Shown: positions 1 to 10,711, counted from the stretch's first letter. The stretch: DNA of 64,000 nt from CAVTJX01 sp963735175 (GCA_963735175.1 CAVTJX010000018.1:62001-126000); one strand, 5' to 3'. The notes: generated from the sequence alone by a model not told the origin. A program made the numbers and translations.

Positions 1-6
1 GAATCC

Positions 7-1397
7 ATGACGCGGCGGGTTTTTCTCTCCGGAATTGGCGGCATTGGTATGGCCAACCTCGCGGCCTTGTTAAAGCAGGCAGGTTTCGATGTCTCGGGCT
101 TCGACGGAGCCATCTACGAACCCGCGGCCACGGTGCTGCGCCAGGCCGGCATTACGCCGCAGACGCCCTACGCCGCGAAGAATCTGCCCCTCGACGGCAC
201 GCCGATCATCATCGGCAACGCGCAGTCCCGCGGCCATGTGGAAGTGGAAGCCGCCCTCGACGCCGGCGCGCCGCTTTATTCCTTTCCCGAATTCCTGCAC
301 CGCTTCGTGCTCGAAGACCGGCATTCGATGGTCGTCGCCGGCACCCACGGCAAGAGCAGCACCACGGCCTGCCTGTCCCACCTGCTGGCGGCCACGGGAC
401 GCGATCCCGGCTTTCTCGTCGGCGCGCTGCCCCTCGATTTCGCCCTCGGCGCCGCCCTCGGCAAGCCCGGCGGCCCGTTCGTGCTCGAAGGCGACGAATA
501 CGACACCGCCTTCTTCGACAAGCGGTCCAAATTCCTGCATTACTTCCCGCGCACGCTGCTGCTGGGCATCGTCGAATTCGACCACGCCGACATCTTCGCC
601 AGCCGCGAGGAGGTGCTGCTCTTCTTTTCAGCGGCTGCTCCGCATTCTGCCCCGCAATGGCCGTTTGATTTACGCCAGCGACTGCCAAGCCACGTGCGAA
701 CTCGCCGCTGCCGCCCCCTGCCCCACCATCGCCGTCGGAGTGGGGGAGAAGCGCCGCCTGGAAGCTGCTCCCCGATTTCCGCCGCCTGGCTTTCCGCGAC
801 CCCACCGGCCGTGAGCACTCGCTGCCCTTCAACATCCCCGGCCGCCACAACCGCATGAATGCCCTCATGGCCCTGGCGGCAGCCGAATCCTATGAATCCG
901 ACCCGACCGGCTATCAGACGGCGCTGTTGTCCTTCCGGGGTATCCGCCGCCGCTTTGAGAAATTACTTGAACTGACAAATCTCGTCGTCTACGACGATTT
1001 CGCTCATCATCCCACGGCCATCGCCGCGACCCTCGAGGCGGTGCGCGAGCAGCATCCCGGCAGCCGCATCATTGCCTGTTTCGAGCCGCGTTCAAACACG
1101 ATGGTGCGCAATATTTTCCAGCGCGAACTCACCGCCGCTCTGGCCTTGGCCGACCACGCGATCCTCGGCACGATTCATCGCCTGGAGCGCATTCCTGAGC
1201 CTGACCGGCTTGATTTAAACCGCTTAGTTTCGGATCTTACAGCGAGCGGAACAACGGCGCGCCAGATGCCTAATGCGAACATCTCCGACCATTTGCTATC
1301 TCTTTTGGATACAAAACCATCGGTGATCGTCTTCATGAGCAACGCCAGCTTCGACGGTGTCCCTGGGCAATTTGTTGAAGCTGTTGCTTTCCACTAA
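7..1397 (+). CDS. mpl: UDP-N-acetylmuramate:L-Ala-D-Glu-meso-DAP ligase (frameshifted)
   Basis: Mur-ligase family enzyme that reattaches recycled murein tripeptide to UDP-MurNAc in the cytoplasm (cell-wall recycling). The N-terminus has the nucleotide-binding GIGGIGMANL stretch (residues 9-18), the ATP loop GTHGKSSTT (112-120) and EGDEYDTAFFD, all typical of Mpl. The C-terminal part carries YDDFAHHPTAI, the Mur C-domain signature, and ends in a TAA. The frame changes near 630 (frame 1 to 2) and near 755 (frame 2 to 3); the three pieces join into about 460 residues, the family's usual length. Both breaks look like single-base indels, as elsewhere in this window. MurC is the main alternative, but the GNAQSRG and EGDEYDTAFFDKRSKF segments favour Mpl. 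Confidence 0.88.
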
Positions 1398-1422
1398 ATT
1401 CATGTCGCTATCCGCGTCTGAT

Positions 1423-1454
1423 CTTCGGATTTTGGATTTCGGATTTCGGATTTC
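1423..1454. repeat. Heptanucleotide tandem repeat (TTTCGGA type)
   Basis: Four to five imperfect 7-nt units in a row (CTTCGGA, TTTTGGA, TTTCGGA, TTTCGGA) lie between mpl and the tRNA-Sec gene. A closely related array with unit TTTCGAA sits inside leuS at 4626-4658. The period of seven and the occurrence at two separate loci suggest a dispersed short tandem repeat family, comparable to the heptameric STRR repeats known from cyanobacteria. No function can be assigned. Confidence 0.7.
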
Positions 1455-1477
1455 ACGCGCAGCGGAAGCTGCTGCGT

Positions 1478-1573
1478 GGGGACGGATGGGGCACTGGTGG
1501 CCCTCACGGTCTTCAAAACCGCTCGCGGCCGCCTCACGGTCGGCTGGCTGGGTTCGATTCCCAGACGTTCCCG
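1478..1573 (+). tRNA. selC: tRNA-Sec (anticodon TCA)
   Basis: A 96-nt tRNA with the features of selenocysteine tRNA. The acceptor GGGGACGG pairs with ACGTTCCC (seven pairs, one terminal mismatch). It has a long D stem, an anticodon stem ACGGT/ACCGC enclosing the loop CTTCAAA (anticodon TCA), a long variable arm GCCGCC...GGTCGGC, and a T arm CTGGGTTCGATTCCCAG. The discriminator is G and CCA is not encoded. It implies that the organism decodes UGA as selenocysteine. No selA, selB or selD gene is in the window, and I found no clear in-frame TGA selenoprotein here. Confidence 0.9.
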
Positions 1574-1662
1574 CTATCATGCCGTACTGCGGCTGTTTAT
1601 CATTGACTTCTCGGCTGTCCGTTTTAAGACCGGAGCAGGGAGGACCCAATCCTGTCAAGAAC

Positions 1663-1685
1663 CCGCCCGGCATGTCGTCGGGCGG
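1663..1685 (+). other. GC-rich stem-loop upstream of the FlgO-like gene
   Basis: A perfect 7-bp inverted repeat (CCGCCCG / CGGGCGG) with a 9-nt loop lies 43 bp before the start codon at 1728. There is no T-tract after it, so it is a poor intrinsic terminator for the tRNA. It could be a processing or leader structure, but nothing more can be said. Confidence 0.4.
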
Positions 1686-1727
1686 CTCCACTCTGCCCGT
1701 GTGGATCCTATCTTATGAGGTATTAAT

Positions 1728-2601
1728 ATGATACGCTCAGTGGCCGCGATTCTTACCCTGCTCCTCATGTCTATATTGGCATTAGCCGAGCCGACAGTCC
1801 TTGTGCTGCCGTTTGATCCCATCATTGATTCCGTCTACGGCTATTACGGCGGTAAGGAATCCATCCTCGACTATCGAAATGCGCTCGAGCAGATGCTGAC
1901 GACGGAACTGGGTAAACACCAGGAAATCTGGGTCGTCGAGCCTGCTCGTCTCGATGTTACTTTGAACGAACGCAAGCTTAGCCCCGCCCGATGGAATGAT
2001 CCGGCGCTTGCTTCAGAACTTGCCTCAAGTCTGAGCGCGGATTACGCGGTCATCGGAACCTATGGCGAATTCTCCAAAGAAATCCGTGTCGATGCCCGCG
2101 TGATTATCGCCGCCACCGGAGACGTTCCACCGGGCACACCGTCACTGCCACCGTCGGCCTTTGGGATGATCTCCCCACGGCTGCAACCCAAATCGCCGCC
2201 CAACTGGTACCAATCGTTACCGCCAGTGGTCGTCTGCGACCGACCTCCAAAGGGATGCTCTTTCCCGAAGGCGATCTCTGCCGCCTACGACCCTAATCGT
2301 GCCGCACCACGGGACTATGCGCGTTTAGTCGTCTGGGTGAACGCCCCAGCTCCCCAGATTACTGCCGAGCCTGCATCGGCTACCTTTGCCCGCTGCGACC
2401 GAATCGACATCATGGCCATTCCAGCCGAAAAACAGCGCACTTCCGCCTGTCAAATGGCCATGCTGCCCGCAGGCGCCATCACCGTCCGGATTAATCACCG
2501 CGGCTATCTGCCGTACGTCGGATTACCTGACTCTGGTGCCAGGGAAAGCCTACCGCCTCGAAGTCAACCTGAAACCCATCGAAACCCAGCTTCCCAAGTA
2601 G
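1728..2601 (+). CDS. Secreted CsgG/FlgO-like protein with PEGA-like C-terminal region (frameshifted)
   Basis: Begins with a signal peptide (about residues 1-20, hydrophobic core ILTLLLMSILALA), so it is exported. The next ~120 residues (VLPFDPIID..., ...YAVIGTYGEFSKEIRVDARVI) resemble the CsgG/FlgO/TolB-N type fold that seeds many lipoprotein or periplasmic assembly factors. The last ~40 residues (GAITVRINHRGYLPYV, then LVPGKAYRLEVNLKP) match the PEGA surface domain pattern. The frame changes near 2125, 2285 and 2525; the corrected product is about 290 residues and ends at a TAA at 2601. An intrinsic terminator follows. The precise role is unknown; the family assignment is by pattern only. 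Confidence 0.6.
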
Positions 2602-2627
2602 CTCTCGCGATCACATTTTCCTCAATT

Positions 2628-2652
2628 GGCGGGCCCGGCTCGCCTTCTTTTT
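2628..2652 (+). terminator. Intrinsic terminator
   Basis: GGCGGGC-CCG-GCTCGCC stem (7 bp with one G-T pair) followed directly by TTCTTTTT. It lies 26 bp after the stop of the FlgO-like gene and faces the convergent leuS end. Confidence 0.7.
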
Positions 2653-2867
2653 GTATACCAACAGAAGCGATGGGGGACACAGGGAGCGCCGCGGAATCGA
2701 AATCCGGAAACGCCATAACTCCTGCTATCTCAATCCCGGATTCGTACATCTACTCAACATAATATATCTTATGTGACTTATGGAATGGTAGCTGGACAAA
2801 GACCAAAGCAGCCGATCCCCACCGGGACCGGCCGCCTTATCTACGCCGCTATCGTGCCGATCGTCGG

Positions 2868-5376
2868 CTACTTCACGACGATATTGACAATCTTGTTGGG
2901 GACCACGATGGTCTTCACCACCTGCTTGCCGTCGACGTGCGGCTTCACCTTTTCCAAATCCAGCGCCAGCCGCATCAGCTCCTCCTGCGGCGCGTCGCGC
3001 ATGACCGAAAACGTATCGCGCAGCTTGCCGTTGATCTGCACCGCCACAATCACAAAATCTTCGCGCGCCTTGGCTTCGTCGAACTCCGGCCAGCGCTCGT
3101 CGAAGATGGTCTGCTCGTGGCCGAGCGTTGCCCAGACCTCCTCGGCCAGATGCGGCGTCACCGGGGCCAGCAGCCGCGCCAGCATTTCCACCATGCGCGA
3201 TGGTCGCCGGGCTGCGCTTGACGTCTTTCAGTTCCGGGCCGACCCATTGATAGATCTGGTTCGTCAGCTCCATCAGCCGGGCCAGGCAGGTGTTGAAATG
3301 GAAATCCTGCAGGTCAGCCGTAACCGCGCGGATCGTCTGGTGCAGCTTGCGGTCCAGCTCCACCGGGACAGCCGTCTCGCGTCGGATTCCGTGCCCTGGC
3401 TGACGCACATCCCCAGCCGCCACACGCGGGCGATAAACCGTTCAATCCCCGTGATCCCCGCCTCGCTCCAGTCGCCGCCCTGGGTGTAATCGCCGGAGAA
3501 CATCAAGAAGCAGCGCAGCACGTCGCTGCCGTAGCGTTCCAGCACGGGTTCTGGCGCAACGACGTTGCCCTTGGACTTCGACATCCGTTCGCCGTGGTTG
3601 AGAATAATACCCTGGTGCGTCAGCCGGCTGAACGGTTCTTCGGCCTGCAAATAGCCCGCGTCCTTGGCGACCTTGGCAAAGAAGCGCGAATAAATCAGAT
3701 GCCCCATGGCATGTTCCGGCCCGCCGACGTACTGATCGATGGGCAGCAGCTTATTCAGATGGCCCGTGTCGAAAGCGGCCGTCTCCAGCTTCGCGTCCGG
3801 GTAACGCATGAAGTACCACGACGAATCGACGAAGGTATCCATCGTGTCGCTGTCGCGCCGCGCCGGGCCGCCGCACTTGGGACAGGTCGTATTAATGAAC
3901 GACTCCACCGTTTCCAGCGGCGACTTGCCCTGCGGCTTGTATTCCTTCACATCCTCGGGCAGCAGCACCGGCAGATCTTCCACCGGCACCGGCACGATCC
4001 CGCATTTGTCGCAGTAGAGCATCGGAATCGGCGCGCCCCAGTAGCGCTGGCGGCTGATCGTCCAGTCGCGCAGGTGCCAGGTGATTGTCGCCTTGCCTCT
4101 TCCCTGCTGCTCCAGCCTCTCCCCTACCTTAACCATCCCTTCCTCCGACGGCAACCCGTCGAACTCGCCCGAAGTTCATCATCACGCCATACTCGGTGAA
4201 CGCGGCCCGCAGCGGCAGCTCTAAGGCGGAACCGTCGGCCGGACGAATCACCGGCTTGATGGGCAGCCGGTACTGTGTGGCAAAGGCGAAGTCGCGTTCG
4301 TCATGCGCCGGCACGGCCATCACTGCGCCCGTGCCGTAGGAACCGATCACGTAATCCGCGACCCACACCGGCACGGCTTCGCCGGTCAGCGGATGCGTGG
4401 CAAAGCTGCCCGTGAACACTCCCGTCTTGGCCCGGTCGGTCATGGCGCGATCGACCTCCGAGATCGCCAGCGCCTTGGCAATGTACGCTTCCACGTCCGC
4501 CTTGCGTTCGGGCGTCGCCAGCGCCACCGCCAACGGATGCTCCGGCGCCAGCACCACATACGTCACCCCCAACAACGTATCGGCCCGCGTCGTGAAAACT
4601 TTTATTATGTCTTCTTCGACTTGAGCTTCGAGCTTCGAATTTCGAATTTCGAATTCGATCTCCGTTCCGCTCGACTTCCCAATCCAATACCTCTGCATCG
4701 CCTTGGTCTTCTCGGGCCAGTCAATCGTATCGAGGCCGTCTAACAGCCGCTGATTGTAGGCCGTGATGCGATAGAACCACTGCTTAAGATTCTTGCGCAC
4801 CACCGCCGTGCCGCAGCGCTCGCAGGTGTTGTCGGAGAGTACCTGCTCGTTCGCCAGCACGGTCTGGCAGTTGGGGCACCAGTTGACGAGCGCCTGCTTC
4901 TGATACGCCAGGCCGCGCTCGTACATCAGCAGGAACCACCACTGCGTCCACTTGTAATAGCCGGGATCACTGGTATTGACCTCGTAATCCCAGTCATACA
5001 TTGCGCCGATGCGCTTGAGCTGCTCGCGCATGAATTCCACGTTGCGCTTGGTGGAGACGGCCGGATGGATCCCCGTCTTAATGGCGAAATTTTCCGCCGG
5101 CAGGCCAAAGGCGTCAAAGCCCATCGGCTCAAACACGTTGTAGCCCTGCATGCGCTTAAAGCGCGCGAAGGAATCGGTGGGCGCGTAGCAGTACCAGTGC
5201 CCCATGTGCAGCTTGTCCCCCGAGGGATAGGAGAACATCGTCAGCACATAGAATTTTTCCCGCGGCGAGTCCCAGCGGAATCTATACGTCCCCCGCGCTT
5301 CCCACGACTTCTGCCACTTGGCTTCAATCTCGGCGTGCGGGTATTGCTGTTCAGAAATGGGTTTTTGAGATGTCAT
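2868..5376 (-). CDS. leuS: Leucyl-tRNA synthetase (frameshifted)
   Basis: Class I aminoacyl-tRNA synthetase charging tRNA-Leu. The HIGH motif is HMGH (residues 57-60) after FSYPSGDKL; the KMSKS loop is GERMSKSKGN. The editing domain (VFTTRADTLLG) and the four-Cys zinc knuckles are visible, as is the C-terminal NGKLRDTF segment. Corrected length is about 835 residues, normal for bacterial LeuRS. Frame changes fall near 4165, 3395 and 3200. At 4165 removing one A from an AA pair restores GVMMNSGEFDG, so the break is a one-base insertion. The start of the editing domain carries an unusual stretch encoded by a heptamer repeat (4626-4658). The gene lies downstream of the NACHT gene on the same strand, 86 bp away. 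Confidence 0.95.
4626..4658. repeat. Heptanucleotide repeat inside leuS (TTTCGAA type)
   Basis: Units CTTCGAG, CTTCGAA, TTTCGAA, TTTCGAA and TTCGA run in tandem within the leuS coding sequence. On the coding strand they give the residues EFEIRNSKLEAQ just before the conserved VFTTR of the editing domain, where LeuRS proteins normally have only a few residues. The reading frame is kept through the array. The unit is one base different from that of the intergenic array at 1423-1454. Confidence 0.7.
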
Positions 5377-5462
5377 CTAAGGAAGGTTGTTTGTCGAAAT
5401 ATCAGCTCCGCGGATGAAAGGCCCGTCGTTTTGGAATAGCCAAGGACGCGTGCTCAATTTCA

Positions 5463-8400
5463 TTATTCACCTCGCTCTATTTCATTCTCTACACCAATAC
5501 CATCCACGGGGGAATTGAGAAGACCAGCAACCTCCTTCAGAGGTTTCATCGATGATAAAGGAAAACACTGCCAATTTGCCTTGATGACTGTCCAAAAACG
5601 CGACAGATCCTCATCTTCCAAGCGAATCAATTTCAAAGAAGACACCTCTGAAACAAGATAAACCAACTCTGCAAGCAGTTCTGGTTTGTGTCTCTCGACT
5701 ATTTGAATAAATATTGGATGCAGTAGATATCTCTTAAGAACCCTCCGACTCTCTTTTTGCTTTCGCTTTGAATCCGAAGTATCAAGATCAAGTCGAAGAA
5801 GCTCTAATGAAAGATCAGGGCGCACTGCGCTCAAGGGTTCGAACTCACTTGTCTCCTCGAATCTCTCAAGAATGCTACGACCATGCAGTTTTACCCACTC
5901 TTGGCTAAGTGGAGAATTTCTTAAGCACAGAGATATTTCGAGATAAAGCAAAGGGTACATCGAACGAATTCTGTCGTCTTCACTCAGTCTATGGAGACTT
6001 TCTCTCTGATATTGTCAGCGTATTTGCTAAACAACCTGCGATTCCGAGCAGCGCCAAGAATCCGCAACCACTCAACGAAGATGATTGGACGACTCTCAGC
6101 AATTTCTATAAACTTCGTATCCCCTACAACACGGTCGTGAAGTGTCATCTCGCTGTTACGAAGAATATCGATACTACTTCCTCGAATAACTTGCATCCAT
6201 TCAACAAATAGCTCAGGCCCCCATCCCGCATTTTCAAACTCTGCATCTGGCCTGACATAATGACTCAAAAGTCTATGTGCCGGGATGTCTAGTGCACCAG
6301 AATTAATTATCTGCTCAATTAATCGGATAAATTCTGAAACTAGCTCAGCGCGCTGTCTTTTGTCGTGTAACTGATCAAACCCACAGCCAATCATTTCCAT
6401 GATTTCAGTTGAGGAGATCTGTTTACCCCACATGGCATGGCGCAATTGCCGAACTATCACTTCAAGGCTAAGGTTTATATTCTCGGACTCCAGAAGCGTC
6501 TCCTAAATCGCTTGGCGTAACGCGCCTTTTTCCAGTTGTCTCTCCGGCAAGCAAACCTGCTAAGCCGCTGGTAATATTGTCCGCCAATGCAGTCGCAACA
6601 TTAATCACCGTATCAAGTCGATGCTCACTTGGGCTTGTTTGGAAGGTCTGCCGGGCTACAATCCGTATTAGTGTACCATTTCGCTTCGCCTGGAGAATTG
6701 CTGTTAATCCATTTAAGTTATCCAACGTGAACCAAGCTCTCCACAAATGAGCTAGTTTATCCCACGGACGTGCTCCACTACTCTCGTAGTGATGGCCATC
6801 TCCTGCGGATGAGTATTTTGCCTCATCGAATATAAACTCATCACTATTCAGGATTGTCCTCAGGATAATGAGATTCATGGAGTATACGGCAACGTGACCA
6901 AGTAGTGGCATTTCGACAAAGCGATCGTGTCCCTCATTCTGCATGTGAATTGGAAGCTGTCGCGAATTAAGGATCATCGCAATCTGACCGTGGACAAGTT
7001 CATCAAGACTCGCAATAAATGTCTCGCGAAGGAGCCTTCTCTCCAACAATAGGTGCCCGAACCACTCGCGGATCATCTTCTAAAACCTCTGGGCGCGAAT
7101 ATAGTGGTGAGTACATTAGGCAGGCATACCATGAGCTGGATAAACCGTCGGGCCCGTGAAATTTCCTATATAGGTCACGGGCTCGGTACTCCTCCTCCTT
7201 CAGCAATATAAGTGTTTCAACTGCTTCGAATGCTTTACGCAGTACAAAGTCAGCAGCAAGAAACTCTCCGAAAGTATTGTGTAAGAACTCAAAGGCGGCC
7301 AAGTGTTCATTGAGTTCATCGCCATGTTCATTGCGGGTCGTTCGTGATTTATGAATGAAAAAGAAACCACCTACCAGCATATCTGCCTGCGACATGGGTC
7401 GTCCCGAGGTAATGCTTACAATTCGCTCAAGATGAAAGAACTTCAGGTCACGTTCCAATTCCATCGCTAGAATATGTAGCTTACTCCGGTTGTACATCCC
7501 GAGCGCAGCAACACCCAGCCTTTTCATCTCCCAATCAACTTCTATGTCCCGCTGTGCCTGAGTCAGTTTGTCGAGGAATGCGGTATCCTTTTCGCGCTCA
7601 CGCACCACAAAACGACGGAGCAAACTATCGTACAGACGCGTTCGATCAAGTCGCTTTTCGGATCGTAGTCCGTTCTCTTTAGCATCATAGATTGCGAGCA
7701 TGAGTAAGAGTAGCGGTTGCTCCGCGAGTTCAAGAATTCTCTTGTCTTCCGGCAACTCAAAGGGTCTTACAACGGGAGTTCCCTCACTAAAATAGGAGCT
7801 ATTTTTCTGATTCCAGATGTCTATCCATTTATCACACTGCTAAGCATCAAATTCAAGCAGCCTAACGACCGTGGATCCCAGTGGGACTGAGGCTTTGTCT
7901 ATGAGTGTTACTCGGCTTGTCACGATAAAGCGAATTGACCGTTTCTGTTCTGCCTCACTATTTTGAAATTGTTGCACTTTCTTCATGTAGGCGGAGAATA
8001 CCTGACCGCTTGCCTGTAGCAACTCATCGTATCCATCGAGAATAATTACAAGTGGGCGCTCGTGAAATTGAGAAGCTAAAATGAGGCCACGAGTTTATTT
8101 GCTGTTTAGTTGCATGTCGAATTTCATCGACGATGAGAATTTCAAACGGTTGTTCAGCATCAACCTCTCTAAGCGGGATTCGAATCGGAGTATAAGACTC
8201 CGACATTAGCCTTGCGCAAAGTACTTTGCTAAGTAACGATTTCCCACTTCCAGGGTGGCCTAGGATCAGCAACGGAGCTTCGGTACTATATGGCGAACTA
8301 AGGTAAGATACTAGGAAAGCGCCGAGGTCGTTTCTTCTTTCGAGTGGCTGCCAAATTTCCTCATTTTCAAGATGTCTCTCCTTTGTAGTATGTCTTAGTA

Positions 8401-9397
8401 CTTTATACGCTTGGGGGATAAAGGCTTCGGATACTTTCGGAAAAGAGAGAGAGGGTTTGTCCTTGTGCGGTCTATACTCATCTTCGATAATTGTTTCATT
8501 GATCCTGGCTTCATAGTGCAATGCCAATGCATCCACGATTTCAAAAGCCTCAATTTGCGCAAACTTTTCAGGAATTGAAAGAACCGTTTGTTGCAACTGA
8601 TTTAGGCTGATGTCCAACTTGTCAACCTTTGCGGAGATCAGTTCCTCATAATTTTTCACATAATCCGATACCTTCGATAAATTCGCTTTCGAAACTCGGG
8701 CGTCCTCAAATCTTGCCCAAACGTAGAATTCGTGGAATTGAGTGGCAAGATGCAAGTATTGCGATTGATAATGTCTAAATGCGATTGATGGCAACACTTC
8801 AATTAGCTTTTTTATTGTCTCCTCTAGTGTTTTGTTCTTCTCATCTGAAATGGATAGTTTGTTAAGGAAATCACCAAAACCCGTGGCAAGCCGACGGTAC
8901 AATTGCTTCAACTCTTCTTCTTGCTCAATTGGGCTAATAACTGGATGCGGGAATTGAACTGTAGCATCTACAGTACCTATCGGTTTCTTCAGCTTAGATT
9001 CTTGCTGAATCGCACAGTTGTTTGGCTCCTTTGCGATAGCCAATCTGTCATTAGCATCAATATCCAATTTTGCCCTTAACTCCTTTGGTAACGTTTTATC
9101 AAGGGCTTCGAAGAATGCCGTATAACATATTAGCCCATAGGCAGCCTTCATTCTTTCAGTCCGTTCTAGGTAATTTCTCTCTCTTTTAGAAGTTACCTTA
9201 TCGTATAGGGCTCTACCTAATCGTGTAATCTCATCCTTGGCTCTAAGGAGTGCCAGAGCCGGAAGTGCAGCGGGACCGAATACAATTGGCGTTAAGACAA
9301 TTGTTATTCCCGCGAGCTTGTCAATGCTGTCTATGAGTGTTGGGTCATCCTTCTTTAAAAAGTCACATACGCTCTTAAAAGTGAGGTCGCTTTCCAT
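5463..9397 (-). CDS. NACHT-family STAND NTPase, probable anti-phage sensor (multiple frame breaks)
   Basis: One large gene, about 1,300 residues when its pieces are joined. The N-terminal ~350 residues are helical and contain ERTERMKAAYGLICYTAFFEAL, split here as ERTERMKAA and CYTAFFEAL, resembling the NACHT N-terminal helical (NNH) domains of bacterial NACHT proteins. Walker A is GHPGSGKS (380-387, near 8260). Walker B is LVIILDGYDEL near 8050, followed by a TSR sensor motif and the FEFLHNTFGEFLAADF element typical of the NACHT helical region. The C-terminal ~550 residues include PWDKLAHLWRAWF and leucine-rich helices, likely the sensing part. Frame breaks lie near 8095, 7040, 6480 and 5995, and there is an in-frame TAG at 7840 (LLEFDA*QCDKW). 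GC is near 42%, far below both neighbours, so the gene was probably acquired by transfer. bNACHT proteins are known to protect against phage; function here is inferred. Confidence 0.8.
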
Positions 9398-9954
9398 GAT
9401 GAGCCTCCGTTTAGCTTGTGAAATCTATTGTAAATGGTCACTTTGTTAGTGTACATTGATTCCGCGCAACATCCACCCCTCAAGTATATAGAAGGCCGCT
9501 TCCAGTTTACACCTGATAAGCCTGCCTCTTCCCTCTTGCACCGCTCTTGCATGGACCCTCAGCCGCAATCTCCCAAGCCTAACGAAGTCAATGAACAGGA
9601 GTGCCGTGTCTATAGCAGGATGTGCCGCATTACCAACAGCATCCGCACTCCGTTCATTTTATCCTTGACATCCGCCCAGTCCCGTCCGTATATTATCGCC
9701 GATACTCGCACTCCCTCACCCTAAACACAGGAGCAACCGGTGAAATCTGGTTAAACACCCGTATCATGGCACTCTACCCCCACACCCTCCCCACTCCCGC
9801 CTCCCTCCACCCAATCCCCACTCATTCCCGTCTGCCAAAATCTGTTCCGTCAAAAAAGTTACATCCACAAGGAGATGCTGAACTTGCTCTCAGAACATTC
9901 AACTTACAAACGCCCACTGAAATTATCAACCCCGCCCAAATACGGCACTTCGTC
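9398..9954. other. Long non-coding spacer between dedA and the NACHT gene
   Basis: This 557-bp stretch has no convincing gene. The short open frames on the plus strand are C-rich low-complexity translations without ribosome sites. It contains the G-rich tract at 9777-9829 and must hold the promoter of the NACHT gene, but I see no clear -35/-10 pair. Its base composition is intermediate between the island and the GC-rich backbone. Confidence 0.6.
9777..9829 (-). other. Predicted G-quadruplex tract
   Basis: On the minus strand at least seven runs of three to five G occur within 53 bases, separated by 1-8 nt loops (for example GGGTGGAGGGAGGCGGG). This far exceeds the usual four-run G4 pattern. 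It sits on the sense strand about 380 bp before the NACHT start and 126 bp after the dedA stop. Confidence 0.65.
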
Positions 9955-10600
9955 CTATGCCGCTTTGGCAGCCCGTTTATGCCGCCAGTATTCGACAATC
10001 ATGGGCACCAGCGAGAGCGCGATGATCGCCATGATCGCAACCGTGAAATTCTGCTTCACAAACGGGATGTTGCCGAAAAAGTAGCCCGCGAGCACGAACA
10101 GCGAAATCCACAGCAGCGTGCCGCCAACGCTGAAGAGCAGAAAGCGCGGGTAGTGCATCTTGCCAATGCCGGCCACAAACGGCGCGAACGTGCGAAAGAT
10201 GGGCATGAAGCGCGCAATGACAATCGTCTTGCCGCCGTGCTTTTCATAAAACGCTGCGGTCTTGTCGAGATACTCCCGTTTCAGAAAACGGCTCTCGCGC
10301 TGAAAGACCTTGGGCCCAAGGAAGCGGCCGATCCAGTAGTTCGTCGAATCGCCGAGCACCGGCGCGAGGTAGAGAATCAAGAGCAGCGTGGACAGGTTCA
10401 GCGACCCCAGCGCCGCGAACGTGCCCGCCGCGAACAGCAGCGAGTCGCCGGGCAGAAACGGCGTCACCACCAACCCCGTTTCGCAGAAGATTACCACGAA
10501 AGAGAATGCCATACGTCAGTGTCCCATAATCCTGGATAATTTGCCCGAGGTGGACGTCCAGATGCAGAAACAAGTCGATGAAGCTGTTGAGAAGTTCCAC
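9955..10600 (-). CDS. DedA/VTT-family membrane protein (frameshifted near N-terminus)
   Basis: Polytopic inner-membrane protein of the DedA (SNARE-associated/VTT) family, implicated in lipid carrier scrambling and membrane homeostasis. Diagnostic segments are FCETGLVVTPFLPGDSLLFAAG, of which the key part is PFLPGDSLLF, then GDSTNYWIGRFLG, RFMPIFRTFAPFVAG and the terminal VEYWRHKR. Translation starts at GTG 10600 (MELLNSFIDLFLHLD). The frame changes near 10505, between GTLTYGIL and FVVIF, giving about 214 residues, the family norm. It follows the ars operon on the same strand after 111 bp and may be a separate unit. Confidence 0.88.
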
Positions 10601-10711
10601 GTCACACTCGCGTTATGCCGGATTTTACCACGTATGTCATGTAATAACACAGCACGAGCCCCAACAGGCCCCCTGCTGAAGCTCGTACGATAAGATAATT
10701 TTAGATCAAAA

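Noticed and set aside
7..1397. Programmed frameshifting as explanation of split genes
   Set aside because: Breaks have no common slippery heptamer or stem-loop and occur in genes never known to use recoding.
1583..1720. Possible small RNA (SRP RNA or 6S-like) after tRNA-Sec
   Set aside because: The SRP core motif is absent, and only one hairpin is convincing.
5463..9397. Several separate small genes in the NACHT island
   Set aside because: The pieces follow each other on one strand in the right domain order (helical N-domain, Walker A, Walker B, helical region, C-terminal helices), so they are one interrupted gene.
9622..10539. A 305-codon plus-strand frame over the dedA gene and the spacer
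   Set aside because: Overlaps DedA antisense for most of its length, and the rest is C-rich low complexity around the G4 tract.
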